Shown here piece by piece: positions 17,828 through 27,497 of a stretch of DNA of 64,000 nt (the stretch's first letter is position 1; each line of letters starts with the position of its first letter). The stretch lies in assembly GCA_016873165.1 (NCBI GenBank), contig VGXV01000001.1, positions 29,643-93,642 of the forward strand, given 5' to 3'. A program made the translations under genes and the position numbers. The notes beneath the pieces were generated by a model. That model was not told the DNA's origin. It saw only the letters and a list, made by a program, of their open reading frames with translations, and ran no database searches. Source of the stretch: Planctomycetota bacterium. GTDB lineage: Bacteria > Planctomycetota > Brocadiia > Brocadiales > Brocadiaceae.

Positions 17828-18394
17828 TCATCTTTCTAACAACGCGGGACTTGCTTTTACCATATATTTTATACCGGAAACCACCGTTATAATCACCGTC
17901 AGCCATAACATTGCAACGATTATATTTCTTATACTTCCCACATGTTGCAAATAAGCGGAAAAAAGTAACATCAAACTGATTGTCAATGCCTGGATAAACA
18001 TTTTGGCTTTCCCCCACATTGTAGCGCCGAATTCAATACCTCTTGCTTCCGAGTAGCTCCTTATACTGCTGACAAAAAATTCTCTGGCGACAATCACAAC
18101 TACCATCCAGGGCGGGATATTTTCATGCCCATGTTTTATTAATAAGATAAAACCGCCACAGACAATAATTTTATCCACAAAGGGATCTGCAATGCGTCCA
18201 AAATCGGTCAAAAGACCTTTCTTCCGCGCCAAATAGCCATCTAACCAATCTGTTAATGATGCCACTAAAAATGATAAAAGGGATATTGTGTAACAATGAT
18301 ATGACAAGAAAATAAAAAATATAATCGCTAACAACAACCGGAACATCGTCAGGCTGTTCGGCAGGTTAAACATGGTAGACTTATGGAAGCTCAT
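17828..18394 (-). CDS. pgsA: CDP-diacylglycerol-glycerol-3-phosphate 3-phosphatidyltransferase
   Basis: The 188-residue membrane enzyme has the CDP-alcohol phosphotransferase motif DGYLARKKGLLTDFGRIADP plus the final Asp (D-G-x2-A-R-x8-G-x3-D-x3-D). It makes phosphatidylglycerol phosphate, the first committed step to anionic phospholipids. It has about five hydrophobic segments. It is the last gene of the long operon that begins at pheA, 50 bp after rimO, and runs tail to tail with the nnrS-like gene. The alternative within the family would be a different CDP-alcohol transferase, but size and motif spacing fit PgsA best. Confidence 0.9.
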   Translation of the reverse strand: MSFHKSTMFNLPNSLTMFRLLLAIIFFIFLSYHCYTISLLSFLVASLTDWLDGYLARKKGLLTDFGRIADPFVDKIIVCGGFILLIKHGHENIPPWMVVVIVAREFFVSSIRSYSEARGIEFGATMWGKAKMFIQALTISLMLLFSAYLQHVGSIRNIIVAMLWLTVIITVVSGIKYMVKASPALLER

Positions 18395-18443
18395 AATGAA
18401 TAACTCACTCTTATATAAAATTATTTTTTGTTATTAAAAATAA

Positions 18444-19760
18444 TCACGCCACTAAATCATAGCCGGTTACACCGGTTATAACAACCTCTCCTATTTCACC
18501 CACGTTTATTTGAGCGTTTTTAATAAATACTTTTCCATCCACTTCAGGCGCATCTCCGTACGTCCTCCCTGTTAATTCTCCGGTAACCGCATTCTTTTCA
18601 TCGATAATCACGGAAATTTTCTTTCCGATGAGATTTTTGTTGTTTTCCCAGACAATATCGCGCTGCGCCAGCATTATTTCTTTTACCCGTTGTTCTTTTA
18701 CTTTTTTGTTTATCTGTTTTTTAAACTGAGCGGCAGGTGTGTTTTCTTCTTTAGAATATGCAAATGCCCCAAGTTTTTCAAACCTGGTTTTTTTTACAAA
18801 TTCCAATAATTCCTGAAACTGTTCGTCTGTTTCTCCCGGAAAACCAGCAATTACTGAAGTCCTTAGGATTACAGATGGCATTAATTTTCTTAAATTATTT
18901 ATGAGCGCATCAATACTTTTACGGGAACCTCTTCTTCCCATTCTTTCAAGGATAGCATCATTACTATGTTGTATCGGCACATCGACATATTTGCATATTT
19001 TGTCCAGTGCATTCATCGTCCTGATTAATTCCGGATAAAAATGTCCGGGATGTGTATATAACAATCGTATCCACTGAACACCTTCAATCTCAGCAATTTT
19101 TTCCAGTAATATATGCAACATCTGTTTCCCATACACGTCTACACCATATGAAGTGGTATCCTGCGAAATAATATTAATTTCCTTTACCCCTTCAACAGCC
19201 ATTTGCCTGGCTTCTTCAACAATATTCTCAATAGTTCTGCTCATAAAATTTCCGCGTATGCCCGGAATGGCACAATAGGTGCATCTGTTATCACAACCGT
19301 CTGAAATTCTCAAATATGAATAATGTTTTGGGGTAAGTCTGATTCTGTTTCTCCAATCATCGCCATGATAAAAATTATTGTCATCGTGTTTCTTTTTCTT
19401 ATGTCCACCCGTTAGAGTAGTTATTTTTTCAAAGTCTTTTAACCCGACAACATCATCTATTTCAGGAATATCGCTTTTCAATTCAATAGAATAACGTTGT
19501 GCCAGACAGCCAGTCACAATCAGTTTTTTGCATCGTGCGTTTTCTTTAAGCTTTGCCATTTTGAAAATCATATCAATCGATTCCTTTTTTGAATCGTCAA
19601 TAAAACCGCAGGTATTTACAACAAGAACCTCCGCATCTTCGGGATATTGGCATATAGTGCTTCCGCCAGCCGCAATTCTGCCCAGCATTTCCTCCGCATC
19701 CACCAAATTTTTAGTGCAACCTAAATTAATTAATGCCACCGTTTTTGATTTATTATTCAT
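18444..19760 (-). CDS. rimO: ribosomal protein uS12 methylthiotransferase
   Basis: The 438-residue radical-SAM enzyme adds a methylthio group to an Asp of ribosomal protein S12. The N-terminal UPF0004 domain starts VALINLGCTKNLVDAEEMLG with NTCGFIDDSKKESID. The radical SAM cluster motif is CDNRCTYCAIPGIRG. SQDTTSYGVDVYG and WIRLLYTHPGHF are typical of RimO rather than MiaB. A TRAM domain ends the protein. The start codon overlaps the 3' end of ftsK by 8 bp, which indicates coupling. Confidence 0.95.
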   Translation of the reverse strand: MNNKSKTVALINLGCTKNLVDAEEMLGRIAAGGSTICQYPEDAEVLVVNTCGFIDDSKKESIDMIFKMAKLKENARCKKLIVTGCLAQRYSIELKSDIPEIDDVVGLKDFEKITTLTGGHKKKKHDDNNFYHGDDWRNRIRLTPKHYSYLRISDGCDNRCTYCAIPGIRGNFMSRTIENIVEEARQMAVEGVKEINIISQDTTSYGVDVYGKQMLHILLEKIAEIEGVQWIRLLYTHPGHFYPELIRTMNALDKICKYVDVPIQHSNDAILERMGRRGSRKSIDALINNLRKLMPSVILRTSVIAGFPGETDEQFQELLEFVKKTRFEKLGAFAYSKEENTPAAQFKKQINKKVKEQRVKEIMLAQRDIVWENNKNLIGKKISVIIDEKNAVTGELTGRTYGDAPEVDGKVFIKNAQINVGEIGEVVITGVTGYDLVA

Positions 19761-22011
19761 ATTTATCTTCTTCTCTGTCCTCGGAAGATACTTGCGAATC
19801 CCATTCTTCCAAAGTTATAAACACTTCTCTTGCCTGACTCCCTTTATATTCACCGACAATTCCAGCCTCTGCCATAAGCTCTATCAGTCGTGCCGCACGA
19901 GAATATCCGATTTCCAATCTCCTTTGCAAAAGAGATACAGAGCCTCTTTGCGTTTCTAATACAATTCTCACTGCTTCATTAAATAACGAGTCTTTGCCTC
20001 CATTTTCATTATCCGACACATCTTTCCATTTTTTTAGTTCTTTGTTAAATTTTGGTTCGGCACACTTTTTAAGATAGTCAACGACATTTTTAACGTCTTC
20101 TTCACTCACATATGCTCCCTGAACACGAACTAATTTTGAAGTTCCCGGTGGCGAAAAGAGCATGTCGCCGCTTCCCAAAAGCTTTTCGGCGCCATTTTGA
20201 TCTAATATGGTCCTGGAATCAACTTTTGAAGCCACATAAAATGATATCCTTGAAGGAAGATTTGATTTAATCAGCCCTGTAATAACATCCACAGAAGGTC
20301 TTTGTGTGGCAAGGATAAGATGTATTCCAACAGCACGCGATTTCTGTGAAAGGCGTATCACTGAAGATTCCACCTCTTTTGACGCAACCATCATTAAATC
20401 TGCCAATTCATCTACGACAATAACAATATGAGGAAGATGAATAGGAACATCATCTAATTTAACATCTTCTTCAACATCTAATCGTCTTTTTATTTCTGAT
20501 GAGGATAACTTGTTGTATCCGTTAATATTCTTAACGCCAACACTGGCAAGCAGTGCATATCGTTCTTCCATCTTATTCACCGCCCACTCAAGAACCGCCG
20601 CAGCCTTTTTCATATCAGTCACAACAGGGCTTATAAGATGCGGTATTTCTGAAAATAATGAAAATTCTACCATTTTAGGATCAACCAGCAGTAGTTGAAC
20701 ATCGGTGGGAAATCGGGTATACAGAATACTTAAAATTATGGAATTCAGGCATATTGATTTTCCCGATCCTGTCGTGCCGGCTATGAGTAAATGAGGCATT
20801 GCCGCCAAATCTGCAATAAGGGGTTTACCCGCAACATCTTTGCCTATTAAAAGCGGAATAGCCATCTTTTTTTTCATTTCTTCAGAAGTTTCCAGCAATT
20901 CCCTTAACGATACCATCTTTCTCTGCGCATTCGGAACTTCAATGCCAATAGAAGACTTTCCTTCCAATGGCGCAACGATCCTTACGCTCGGCGCCTTCAA
21001 AGCGATTGCAAGGTCGTCAGAGAGTCCTATCACCTTTCCGACTTTTGTGCCGGGAGCCAGTTCAATTTCATACATTGTAACAACAGGTCCTCTCTGTATA
21101 TCAACAATTTCAGAATTTACATTAAATTGCACGAGAGTGTCACGTAATACATGAGATCCCTGGGTAATTTGATCCAAATCATCCTTATAATGCCTTTCGG
21201 CAGGTTTTGTCAGAAACTCAATGGAAGGTAATCTGTAATAACCTTCATCTTCTTTTTTTACAGGAGTATTGCTCTCTGTTTCATCGTTTTCTTTATATGC
21301 TTCATCATCATCTGCCTCACTTATGTTAGCACGTTTATATTCCTGATGCTCCGATTCATTCTTTTCTTCCTTCGTTATCTCCATAACATTTTCAAAATTT
21401 TTCTCAACTTTTTTTGATGATACTGTTACGGGAGAATTCTTATTCTTCCCCTTCTGCAAGGATGGATTCTTTTCATTTTCGTGTTTTGTTTTTGAGGAAT
21501 GTATGAACGGGGAAAAAGGGGTTCGATTTATCAAAAGCATTATAGAAATTGCCATACCGGATGCTAACACAACAATAGTGCCCGTAACGTTAAAGTAAGT
21601 GCACAATCTTGATGTTATTACAAGACCGAACATCCCCCCCAAATTCATGGATAAAAAAGATTGTTTATACGTATATACCGCGATTGTCACTAATGGCGAT
21701 ACCGTAAAAAGCAAAAGAAACGCCCCCAACAATTTTACAAATAAATATTTTATCGTTCCGGTGAAAAGATATTGTATGCCAAACCATCCCAAAATAATCA
21801 CCATTACATATGACGTCTTGCCCAGTATTTCCATTGCGTAACCAGATATCTGAGCGCCAACTAAACCACAGATATTTGCAATTGGAATATTAGGAGGATA
21901 GTCAGCAAACGGCGGGTCATTATGGGAATAACTAAGAAAACTTAATAAGATGAATAACGTCGAGGCTAAAAAGGAAATCGCAATGATGCGATGCAAGCAG
22001 ATAGAAAGCAT
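19753..22011 (-). CDS. ftsK: FtsK/SpoIIIE DNA translocase
   Basis: The 752-residue protein has four N-terminal membrane helices, an acidic linker (about 165-255), an alpha/beta motor with Walker A AGTTGSGKSICLNSI and Walker B-type HIVIVVDELADLMM, and a C-terminal gamma winged helix (SVSLLQRRLEIGYSRAARLIELM) that reads KOPS-like sequences. It pumps chromosome ends through the closing septum and couples dimer resolution to division. The order ftsK-rimO-pgsA is a widely conserved neighbourhood. Confidence 0.97.
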   Translation of the reverse strand: MLSICLHRIIAISFLASTLFILLSFLSYSHNDPPFADYPPNIPIANICGLVGAQISGYAMEILGKTSYVMVIILGWFGIQYLFTGTIKYLFVKLLGAFLLLFTVSPLVTIAVYTYKQSFLSMNLGGMFGLVITSRLCTYFNVTGTIVVLASGMAISIMLLINRTPFSPFIHSSKTKHENEKNPSLQKGKNKNSPVTVSSKKVEKNFENVMEITKEEKNESEHQEYKRANISEADDDEAYKENDETESNTPVKKEDEGYYRLPSIEFLTKPAERHYKDDLDQITQGSHVLRDTLVQFNVNSEIVDIQRGPVVTMYEIELAPGTKVGKVIGLSDDLAIALKAPSVRIVAPLEGKSSIGIEVPNAQRKMVSLRELLETSEEMKKKMAIPLLIGKDVAGKPLIADLAAMPHLLIAGTTGSGKSICLNSIILSILYTRFPTDVQLLLVDPKMVEFSLFSEIPHLISPVVTDMKKAAAVLEWAVNKMEERYALLASVGVKNINGYNKLSSSEIKRRLDVEEDVKLDDVPIHLPHIVIVVDELADLMMVASKEVESSVIRLSQKSRAVGIHLILATQRPSVDVITGLIKSNLPSRISFYVASKVDSRTILDQNGAEKLLGSGDMLFSPPGTSKLVRVQGAYVSEEDVKNVVDYLKKCAEPKFNKELKKWKDVSDNENGGKDSLFNEAVRIVLETQRGSVSLLQRRLEIGYSRAARLIELMAEAGIVGEYKGSQAREVFITLEEWDSQVSSEDREEDKYE

Positions 22012-22086
22012 TGTATTACCATGATTATTATTTTTTGATATCTGATAATTCAGGAAATTCTTTCATTACTAAAAATGTCTCAAAGA

Positions 22087-22536
22087 CTAATGCCCCGTAT
22101 GGCCGAAACCCCCTTCACCACGACATGATTCTTCTAACTGGTTGACTACTACCAACTCAGCTCTCACTACAGGTTGAATTACCATCTGAGCAATCCGTAA
22201 ACCGCGTTTTACAATAAACTGCTCTTTTCCAAAATTACACAATATGATTCCTACTTCACCACGGTAATCACTATCTATTGTGCCGGGAGTATTTAAAAGC
22301 GTCAGACCATGTTTCAATGCCAAACCGCTTCTTGGTCTTACTTGCGCCTCGTATCCAAAAGGTATTTCAATATATAACCCGGTAGGAACAAGTTTAATTT
22401 CGTTATGCTTTAATATTACATCATTTTCCACCGCGGCGTAAAGATCCATGCCGCTTGCAGCGTCACTCATGTATTGAGGCAATGGCAAATCATCTGTTCC
22501 TTCTTTTTTCTTTATTTTTACCTTGACCGTTTTCAT
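22087..22536 (-). CDS. dut: deoxyuridine 5'-triphosphate nucleotidohydrolase
   Basis: All five trimeric dUTPase motifs are visible in 149 residues, including [43 protein letters not shown] and the C-terminal arm [10 protein letters not shown]. The enzyme turns dUTP into dUMP and pyrophosphate, keeps uracil out of DNA and feeds dTMP synthesis. The ATG overlaps the coaC stop (ATGA), so the pair is translationally coupled. Confidence 0.96.
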   Translation of the reverse strand: MKTVKVKIKKKEGTDDLPLPQYMSDAASGMDLYAAVENDVILKHNEIKLVPTGLYIEIPFGYEAQVRPRSGLALKHGLTLLNTPGTIDSDYRGEVGIILCNFGKEQFIVKRGLRIAQMVIQPVVRAELVVVNQLEESCRGEGGFGHTGH

Positions 22537-23084
22537 AGTTTTTTATTTTTTCCCAGTGTTTCTGATATTACAGAAACAATTACTTCGTTCGAAGCAAGCC
22601 TCCCCTTCCCAATTTTCCCTGTACACAATCTCCCTTCTTCGGGTTCAATTATTACGTAACCGTAATCCTTTAATTTTTTAATATTCTGCTGTACTATCGG
22701 GTTTGAATACATGCTGTCATTCATTGCCGGAGCAATAATCACGGGAACTTTCGCAGCCATAACGGTACAGGTTAAGGCGTCATCTGATATTCCCGAAGCT
22801 ACTTTTCCTATAAAATTCGCGGTAGCCGGCGCTATTACTATTAAATCCGCTTTTTCCGCCAAAGACACATGATTCGGATCATAATTTTCATTTTCAACAA
22901 ATAGATCTGTAATAACTCTGTTATGGGAAATAGAGCTAAAAGTTACCGGATGAACAAAACGTTGCGCATTTGCCGTCATTATCACCAGCACGCTATTGCC
23001 TTTTTTAACCAGACCCGATACGATTTCAACAGCCTTGTAAACAGCTATACTGCCAGTTACCCCAACAACAATACATTTCTGCAT
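22533..23084 (-). CDS. coaC: stand-alone phosphopantothenoylcysteine decarboxylase (CoaC)
   Basis: The 183-residue HFCD flavoprotein opens [19 protein letters not shown]. It has the active-site His in [21 protein letters not shown], the substrate-binding PAMN ([14 protein letters not shown]) and the flexible-flap Cys in [15 protein letters not shown]. It decarboxylates phosphopantothenoylcysteine in coenzyme A synthesis. Most bacteria have a fused CoaBC; here the CoaB synthetase half is absent and the gene ends where the fusion would continue. It sits 2 bp from gmk and overlaps dut by 4 bp. Confidence 0.92.
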   Translation of the reverse strand: MQKCIVVGVTGSIAVYKAVEIVSGLVKKGNSVLVIMTANAQRFVHPVTFSSISHNRVITDLFVENENYDPNHVSLAEKADLIVIAPATANFIGKVASGISDDALTCTVMAAKVPVIIAPAMNDSMYSNPIVQQNIKKLKDYGYVIIEPEEGRLCTGKIGKGRLASNEVIVSVISETLGKNKKL

Positions 23085-23086
23085 AA

Positions 23087-23635
23087 TTATGCCAAGTTTA
23101 GTATTTTACGAATTGTATTTACCGTAGCATCCAAATCGTCGTTAACGACGCAATAATCATATTTATCTTTATATTCCAGCTCTTTTTCTGCTATTTTTAA
23201 GCGATTTGCCATGTCCTGTTCTTTATTGGCATTCCTGTTAATCAGGCGCTGGCTTAACGTTAATCGATTTGGTGGCAATAAAAAAACTGAAATAGCGTCG
23301 GGAAATTTTTCTTTAATTTGCATAGCCCCCTGCACATCAATTTCAAGAATATAAAAAACTTCTCTTTTTATCGCATCTTTCAGCGCTTTTAAAGGTGTGC
23401 CGTAATAATAACCACAATATTCAGCATATTCGGCAAATTCTCCGTTCTTAATCATTTCCTTAAATCTGGCGTCAGAAACGAAATGATATGATTCACCATC
23501 CTTTTCATTTATTCTGGGTGAGCGTGTTGTTACAGAAATTGATTCTTCAATATTGGAATGTTGCTTTAATAATTTACAAACTGTTGTCTTGCCAGATCCT
23601 GAAGGTCCTGAAATAATTACAATTTTCCCCATCAA
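23087..23635 (-). CDS. gmk: guanylate kinase
   Basis: The 182-residue enzyme converts GMP + ATP to GDP + ADP. The P-loop is SGPSGSGKTTVCKLL. The GMP-binding region has SVTTRSPRINEKDGESYHFV, the usual guanylate kinase signature, with EFAEYAEYCGYYYGTPL and EIDVQGAMQI after it. The size is standard. It follows yicC by 24 bp; yicC-gmk-coaBC-like order is common in bacteria. Confidence 0.96.
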   Translation of the reverse strand: MMGKIVIISGPSGSGKTTVCKLLKQHSNIEESISVTTRSPRINEKDGESYHFVSDARFKEMIKNGEFAEYAEYCGYYYGTPLKALKDAIKREVFYILEIDVQGAMQIKEKFPDAISVFLLPPNRLTLSQRLINRNANKEQDMANRLKIAEKELEYKDKYDYCVVNDDLDATVNTIRKILNLA

Positions 23636-23659
23636 AATATAATTTGACCGTTAAAACAT

Positions 23660-24544
23660 TTATTCAATATTAAATGATTGTTCACGAATTTTTTCAATTT
23701 CCATTTTAATATCTATTAAGTCTTTCAGTAATATAGTATCGTTTGCCTTGGAACACATCGTATTCGTCTCGCGAAACATTTCCTGAATTATAAAATCAAG
23801 TTTCCGCCCAATAGGTTCATTTGAATCCATTGTTTCCTGCAGTTGATGTATATGACTTTTAAGTCTGTTTATTTCTTCTGCAATATCGCTTCTTTCGGCA
23901 AATATGGCAACTTCACGGCACAAATTGCTGTCAGTCAACTCAGCATCAGTTTCGGAAAGCAACATTGTCACTCTGTTATGCAGCCGTTTCGCATATTCCT
24001 GAATTATTACGGGCATTCGCACCTCGAATTTATCCATCATTGACATTATAAAATCTTTTCTTTGCAGTATATCATTTTTAATGTGGACACCTTCGTTTAT
24101 TCGCATTTCCGTTAATTTTTCCAAAGCTTCATCAATGAGAGTATGGCAAATGCTCAACAATGATTCTCTTCCATTCTCGCCATTCTTGTTTTTCTGCAAA
24201 ACACCGGGTAATAATACCAGTGAATTGATGGAAATTTCATCTACGCTGCCAATTTCTCTTTTTACTTCGTTTAGTAAATGATAATACTCTTTTATTCTAT
24301 CCGTGCTCAGCGTAAATTCATTTTCTTGCTGAAGTGATTTATAATTCAGAGACAAAACAACGGAACCGCGAACAATCTTTTTTCTTATCGCACGATCAAA
24401 CTCACTTTCAAAAGACTGAAATTGTTCCGGCAAACGTGTGATTATTTTTAAAAATTTGTTATTCTCGGAACGAATCTCTGCCCGTATTGAAACCTCATCA
24501 TCTGTATATTCGGCCATCCCAAATCCTGTCATACTCTTAAGCAT
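23660..24544 (-). CDS. yicC: YicC-family endoribonuclease
   Basis: The 294-residue protein begins LKSMTGFGMAEYTDDEVSIRAEIRSENNKFLKI, the hallmark YicC N-terminal block, and ends with the DUF1732 block DFIIQEMFRETNTMCSKANDTILLKDLIDIKMEIEKIREQ. E. coli YicC is an RNase that takes part in sRNA turnover. The family is nearly always next to gmk, as it is here. Confidence 0.93.
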   Translation of the reverse strand: MLKSMTGFGMAEYTDDEVSIRAEIRSENNKFLKIITRLPEQFQSFESEFDRAIRKKIVRGSVVLSLNYKSLQQENEFTLSTDRIKEYYHLLNEVKREIGSVDEISINSLVLLPGVLQKNKNGENGRESLLSICHTLIDEALEKLTEMRINEGVHIKNDILQRKDFIMSMMDKFEVRMPVIIQEYAKRLHNRVTMLLSETDAELTDSNLCREVAIFAERSDIAEEINRLKSHIHQLQETMDSNEPIGRKLDFIIQEMFRETNTMCSKANDTILLKDLIDIKMEIEKIREQSFNIE

Positions 24545-24587
24545 AATAAGGCTCCATCATTTGTAAAAAAAAGAAGCAACCGATAAA

Positions 24588-25208
24588 TCATTGCTTGTTT
24601 GCGCCTGGATTTGTTCCTTTATCTTCAACTGTCTGAGCATTCGCTGTTTGCTCTGTTTTCTCAACGGAATTCATGCCCGTTGTGTTACTATGCGATGACT
24701 GGACATTGCTTGCTTCACTATGACCATGTGTTTGTCCTTTTTGAGATACTCCCGTCACTTCTTTCAATCCGACATTTTTGACATTGCTACTGTCTTTATC
24801 CGTATGTGAGCTATGGTCATGATCGTGATCGCACTCTTCCCCATGTTCATGATGTGCATGTTCATGATGTTCATGAGTAATCATTGTATTTAAGTCTCTT
24901 GCAGGGGAAGAAAGTTTAAACAGGAAAATTGTAGCTACAATAAAGGCGGCTCCGATTAAATAGGTTACTTGTGTAAGAAAAGAACTTGTTCTCGTGCCAA
25001 ATGCAGCCTGGTCTCCTAATCCTCCAATAGCAGCCAATCCTCCCCCTTTGCCAGACTGTAATAATATCGCTCCAATTAGAAACACGCATAAAATCGGCAA
25101 TATTATCTTAAATGCGACTGCCCAATTTAAAAAAAAGAATGCATTCAGAATGCCAAAGATAACAACAATAGCAATTCCCCATTTAAACGCTTTTTCAGCC
25201 TTAACCAT
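24588..25208 (-). CDS. secG: SecG preprotein translocase subunit with a histidine-rich tail
   Basis: Residues 1-100 are SecG-like: two membrane helices around LLQSGKGGGLAAIGGLGDQAAFGTRT, the conserved cytoplasmic loop of the SecYEG auxiliary subunit. Bacterial SecG is usually 75-120 residues; this one has 206. After the second helix comes HEHHEHAHHEHG, then CDHDHDHSSH, and a Ser/Thr/Asn/Gln-rich tail. Such a tail could bind metal ions but is not part of known SecG function. It lies 49 bp downstream of tpiA, a common arrangement (tpiA-secG). Confidence 0.9.
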   Translation of the reverse strand: MVKAEKAFKWGIAIVVIFGILNAFFFLNWAVAFKIILPILCVFLIGAILLQSGKGGGLAAIGGLGDQAAFGTRTSSFLTQVTYLIGAAFIVATIFLFKLSSPARDLNTMITHEHHEHAHHEHGEECDHDHDHSSHTDKDSSNVKNVGLKEVTGVSQKGQTHGHSEASNVQSSHSNTTGMNSVEKTEQTANAQTVEDKGTNPGANKQ

Positions 25209-25256
25209 CTAACTCTCCCACCTATTCATAATAAAATCACCCTATCAAACTAAAAA

Positions 25257-26036
25257 TCAACAACCTGCAACTACTTCAATAATTTTTAAAAAAGATTCCA
25301 GTTCGAGGCTTGCACCACCAACCAGAAGACCATTAATTTCCGACTGATTTATTAATGCACCGGTATTATCTGCTTTTACACTTCCTCCATATAAAATACT
25401 TAATTTCTTTGCAATATCGTCGCCATAGTCTCCAGACAAGATTGTTCTTATAAACGAATGAACTTCATTCGCCTGTGCAGGAGATGCTGTTTTTCCTGTG
25501 CCAATAGCCCAAACCGGTTCATAGGCAATAACAACCTCCTTCACCATTTCAGTATTTACAGCATGCAATCCATTTTTCAGTTGCCGCAAAACAACATCTT
25601 TCGTTCTCCCGGTTTCTCTTTCTTCTAACGTTTCACCAACACAAAGTACCGGAGTCAATCCGCAGGACAAAGCTTTTTTAACTTTTCCATTTATAAAAAA
25701 ATCGTCTTCTCCAAAAATGTGCCTTCTCTCTGAATGGCCAACAAGTACGTGAGAACACCCTACTTCCTTCAACATCGGGGCGGCAACTTCTCCTGTAAAT
25801 GCTCCACAATTTTCACTGTGCATATTTTGTGCAGCAACACAAATCGTACTTCCTTCCAAAACAACACAAATATCCTTTAAAAAAACATAAGGCGGACAGA
25901 TGCCACACAAAACCTCATTTTTCCCATCCAGAACAGTTTTCAAAGACCGGGCATACTGCACCCCGTCTTTTAACGATTTGTTCATTTTCCAATTTCCGAG
26001 AATAATAGGCCTGTTCTTCTTACCGTTTGAATTCAA
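25257..26036 (-). CDS. tpiA: triosephosphate isomerase
   Basis: The 259-residue enzyme interconverts dihydroxyacetone phosphate and glyceraldehyde 3-phosphate. Catalytic residues are visible: Asn-Lys in GNWKMNKS, His in LVGHSERRHIFGE and Glu in VVIAYEPVWAIGTGKTAS, with the phosphate loop LYGGSVK and GLLVGGASL at the end. It starts 6 bp after the pheA stop, which implies one transcript. Confidence 0.97.
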   Translation of the reverse strand: MNSNGKKNRPIILGNWKMNKSLKDGVQYARSLKTVLDGKNEVLCGICPPYVFLKDICVVLEGSTICVAAQNMHSENCGAFTGEVAAPMLKEVGCSHVLVGHSERRHIFGEDDFFINGKVKKALSCGLTPVLCVGETLEERETGRTKDVVLRQLKNGLHAVNTEMVKEVVIAYEPVWAIGTGKTASPAQANEVHSFIRTILSGDYGDDIAKKLSILYGGSVKADNTGALINQSEINGLLVGGASLELESFLKIIEVVAGC

Positions 26037-26042
26037 TGCCTC

Positions 26043-27122
26043 TTAATCTCCCTTGGGAAAAGATCCGAGAATTTTTACATCAAAACATTTTTTTGATATA
26101 TCTTCAAGCGCCTTTTGCACATTTTTGTCTGATACATGTCCCTCAAAATCCAAATAAAAGCAGTATTCCCATGCCTTTTTTCGTGTAGGCAAGGATTCAA
26201 TATTTGTAAGATTAATATCGTACGTTTTAAAAGGCTCTAAAATCTCAAATAATGCCCCCGGACGATTTTTCACATAACACATTATCGCCGTTTTGTCTTT
26301 CCCACTGGGACCACTATACTCTTTCCCAAGAATAAAAAACCGTGTGGTATTATTCGGCTCGTCTTCAATATTTTCAAAAAGAATTTTTAAGCCGTACTTA
26401 TGAGAAATTTCAGCATTGCCAATCACGGCAAAATGTTGGCCTGTATTCGATTTCTGTGCATCCTCAACAATTCTCGCAGCCTCAGCGCTACTACTCATTT
26501 CAACAAGTTCAACACAAGGAAGGTTCTTTGCCAGCCAATTTTTACATTGTGTCAGGATTTGTGGTTTAGAAAATACCTTTTTTATTTCCTCTTTTTTGCA
26601 GTTTGCCATCAAAAAGTGATGGATGGGCAGAATTATCTCAGAACAGACCTTTACCTCATATTCAACAAACATATTTAATGTTTCACGAATGCCACCCTCA
26701 ATAGTATTCTCAACGGGTACAATGCCATAATCGCTTCTGTTGCCGGCTACATCCCTAAATACACCATCAATTCCTCTGGCAGGCACGTACTCAACAGATG
26801 AACCAAATTTCCGTTTTGCTGCAAAGTAACTAAATGTTCCTTCCGGACCAAGATAAGAAACTTTAATTGCTTTCTCCAGCACCAATGAACCTGCCATCAG
26901 CTCACGGTATACTGCCTTTAAACATTCATTTGATAAAGGCCCTTTATTTTTCGATGTTATTCGTAAGTAAACTTCCTGCTCTCTCTTGGGAACGTAAACC
27001 TGCGCACGATTCTGTTGTTTAATTTCACCGATCTTTAAAACAAATTTTGCCCTTTCGTTGAGTAAATCCACAATCTTATCATCAATTCTGTCAATTTCAT
27101 TCCTTAAATCATCTATGTTCAT
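26043..27122 (-). CDS. pheA: bifunctional chorismate mutase/prephenate dehydratase
   Basis: Residues 1-85 are an AroQ chorismate mutase (LRNEIDRIDDKIVDLLNERAKFVLKI). Residues about 92-265 form the prephenate dehydratase domain, with YLGPEGTFSYFAA and the catalytic NNTTRFFILG. Residues 275-355 are an ACT domain. Together they turn chorismate into phenylpyruvate. The ACT feedback motif usually read as ESRP is ESLP here (NIESLPTRKKAWEY), so Phe inhibition may be altered. It is the first gene of the minus-strand operon. Confidence 0.95.
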   Translation of the reverse strand: MNIDDLRNEIDRIDDKIVDLLNERAKFVLKIGEIKQQNRAQVYVPKREQEVYLRITSKNKGPLSNECLKAVYRELMAGSLVLEKAIKVSYLGPEGTFSYFAAKRKFGSSVEYVPARGIDGVFRDVAGNRSDYGIVPVENTIEGGIRETLNMFVEYEVKVCSEIILPIHHFLMANCKKEEIKKVFSKPQILTQCKNWLAKNLPCVELVEMSSSAEAARIVEDAQKSNTGQHFAVIGNAEISHKYGLKILFENIEDEPNNTTRFFILGKEYSGPSGKDKTAIMCYVKNRPGALFEILEPFKTYDINLTNIESLPTRKKAWEYCFYLDFEGHVSDKNVQKALEDISKKCFDVKILGSFPKGD

Positions 27123-27497
27123 GTTTATTTTAACTGATTAACCACATTGCTTATTTAATGGTTAGTTATTGATTACAAAGCATTTATAGGTAAAATTTTA
27201 TGTAAATTTATCACAATTCTTCGTGAGAGTCAATAAAATTAAGTTATTTCCATTTTTTTAATTGACTGTAGACAAAACATTGTTAAAATCAGTGAAATAA
27301 AAATAAGGTATAGCTCTAATATTTTGCATTAAGGCATGTTATGATTTAAATTGTAACAATGCCATTGTTCTTTGGAATATTATTTTTATGATTGATTTAT
27401 TATTTTCCTGCCCAATTTTTACTATTGGTATTTGTATTTTTTAAGTATTTGTATTATATGAATTTATATTAAAAAGTTCAGAAAGGATTGTATATTT
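27123..27497. promoter_or_regulatory. divergent promoter region pheA / NYN-rnc
   Basis: This 375-bp AT-rich stretch must hold the promoters of the long pheA operon (minus) and of the NYN-rnc pair (plus). A 7+1+7 palindrome, AACAATGCCATTGTT, lies at 27355-27369 and could be an operator. No gene is visible. Confidence 0.5.
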
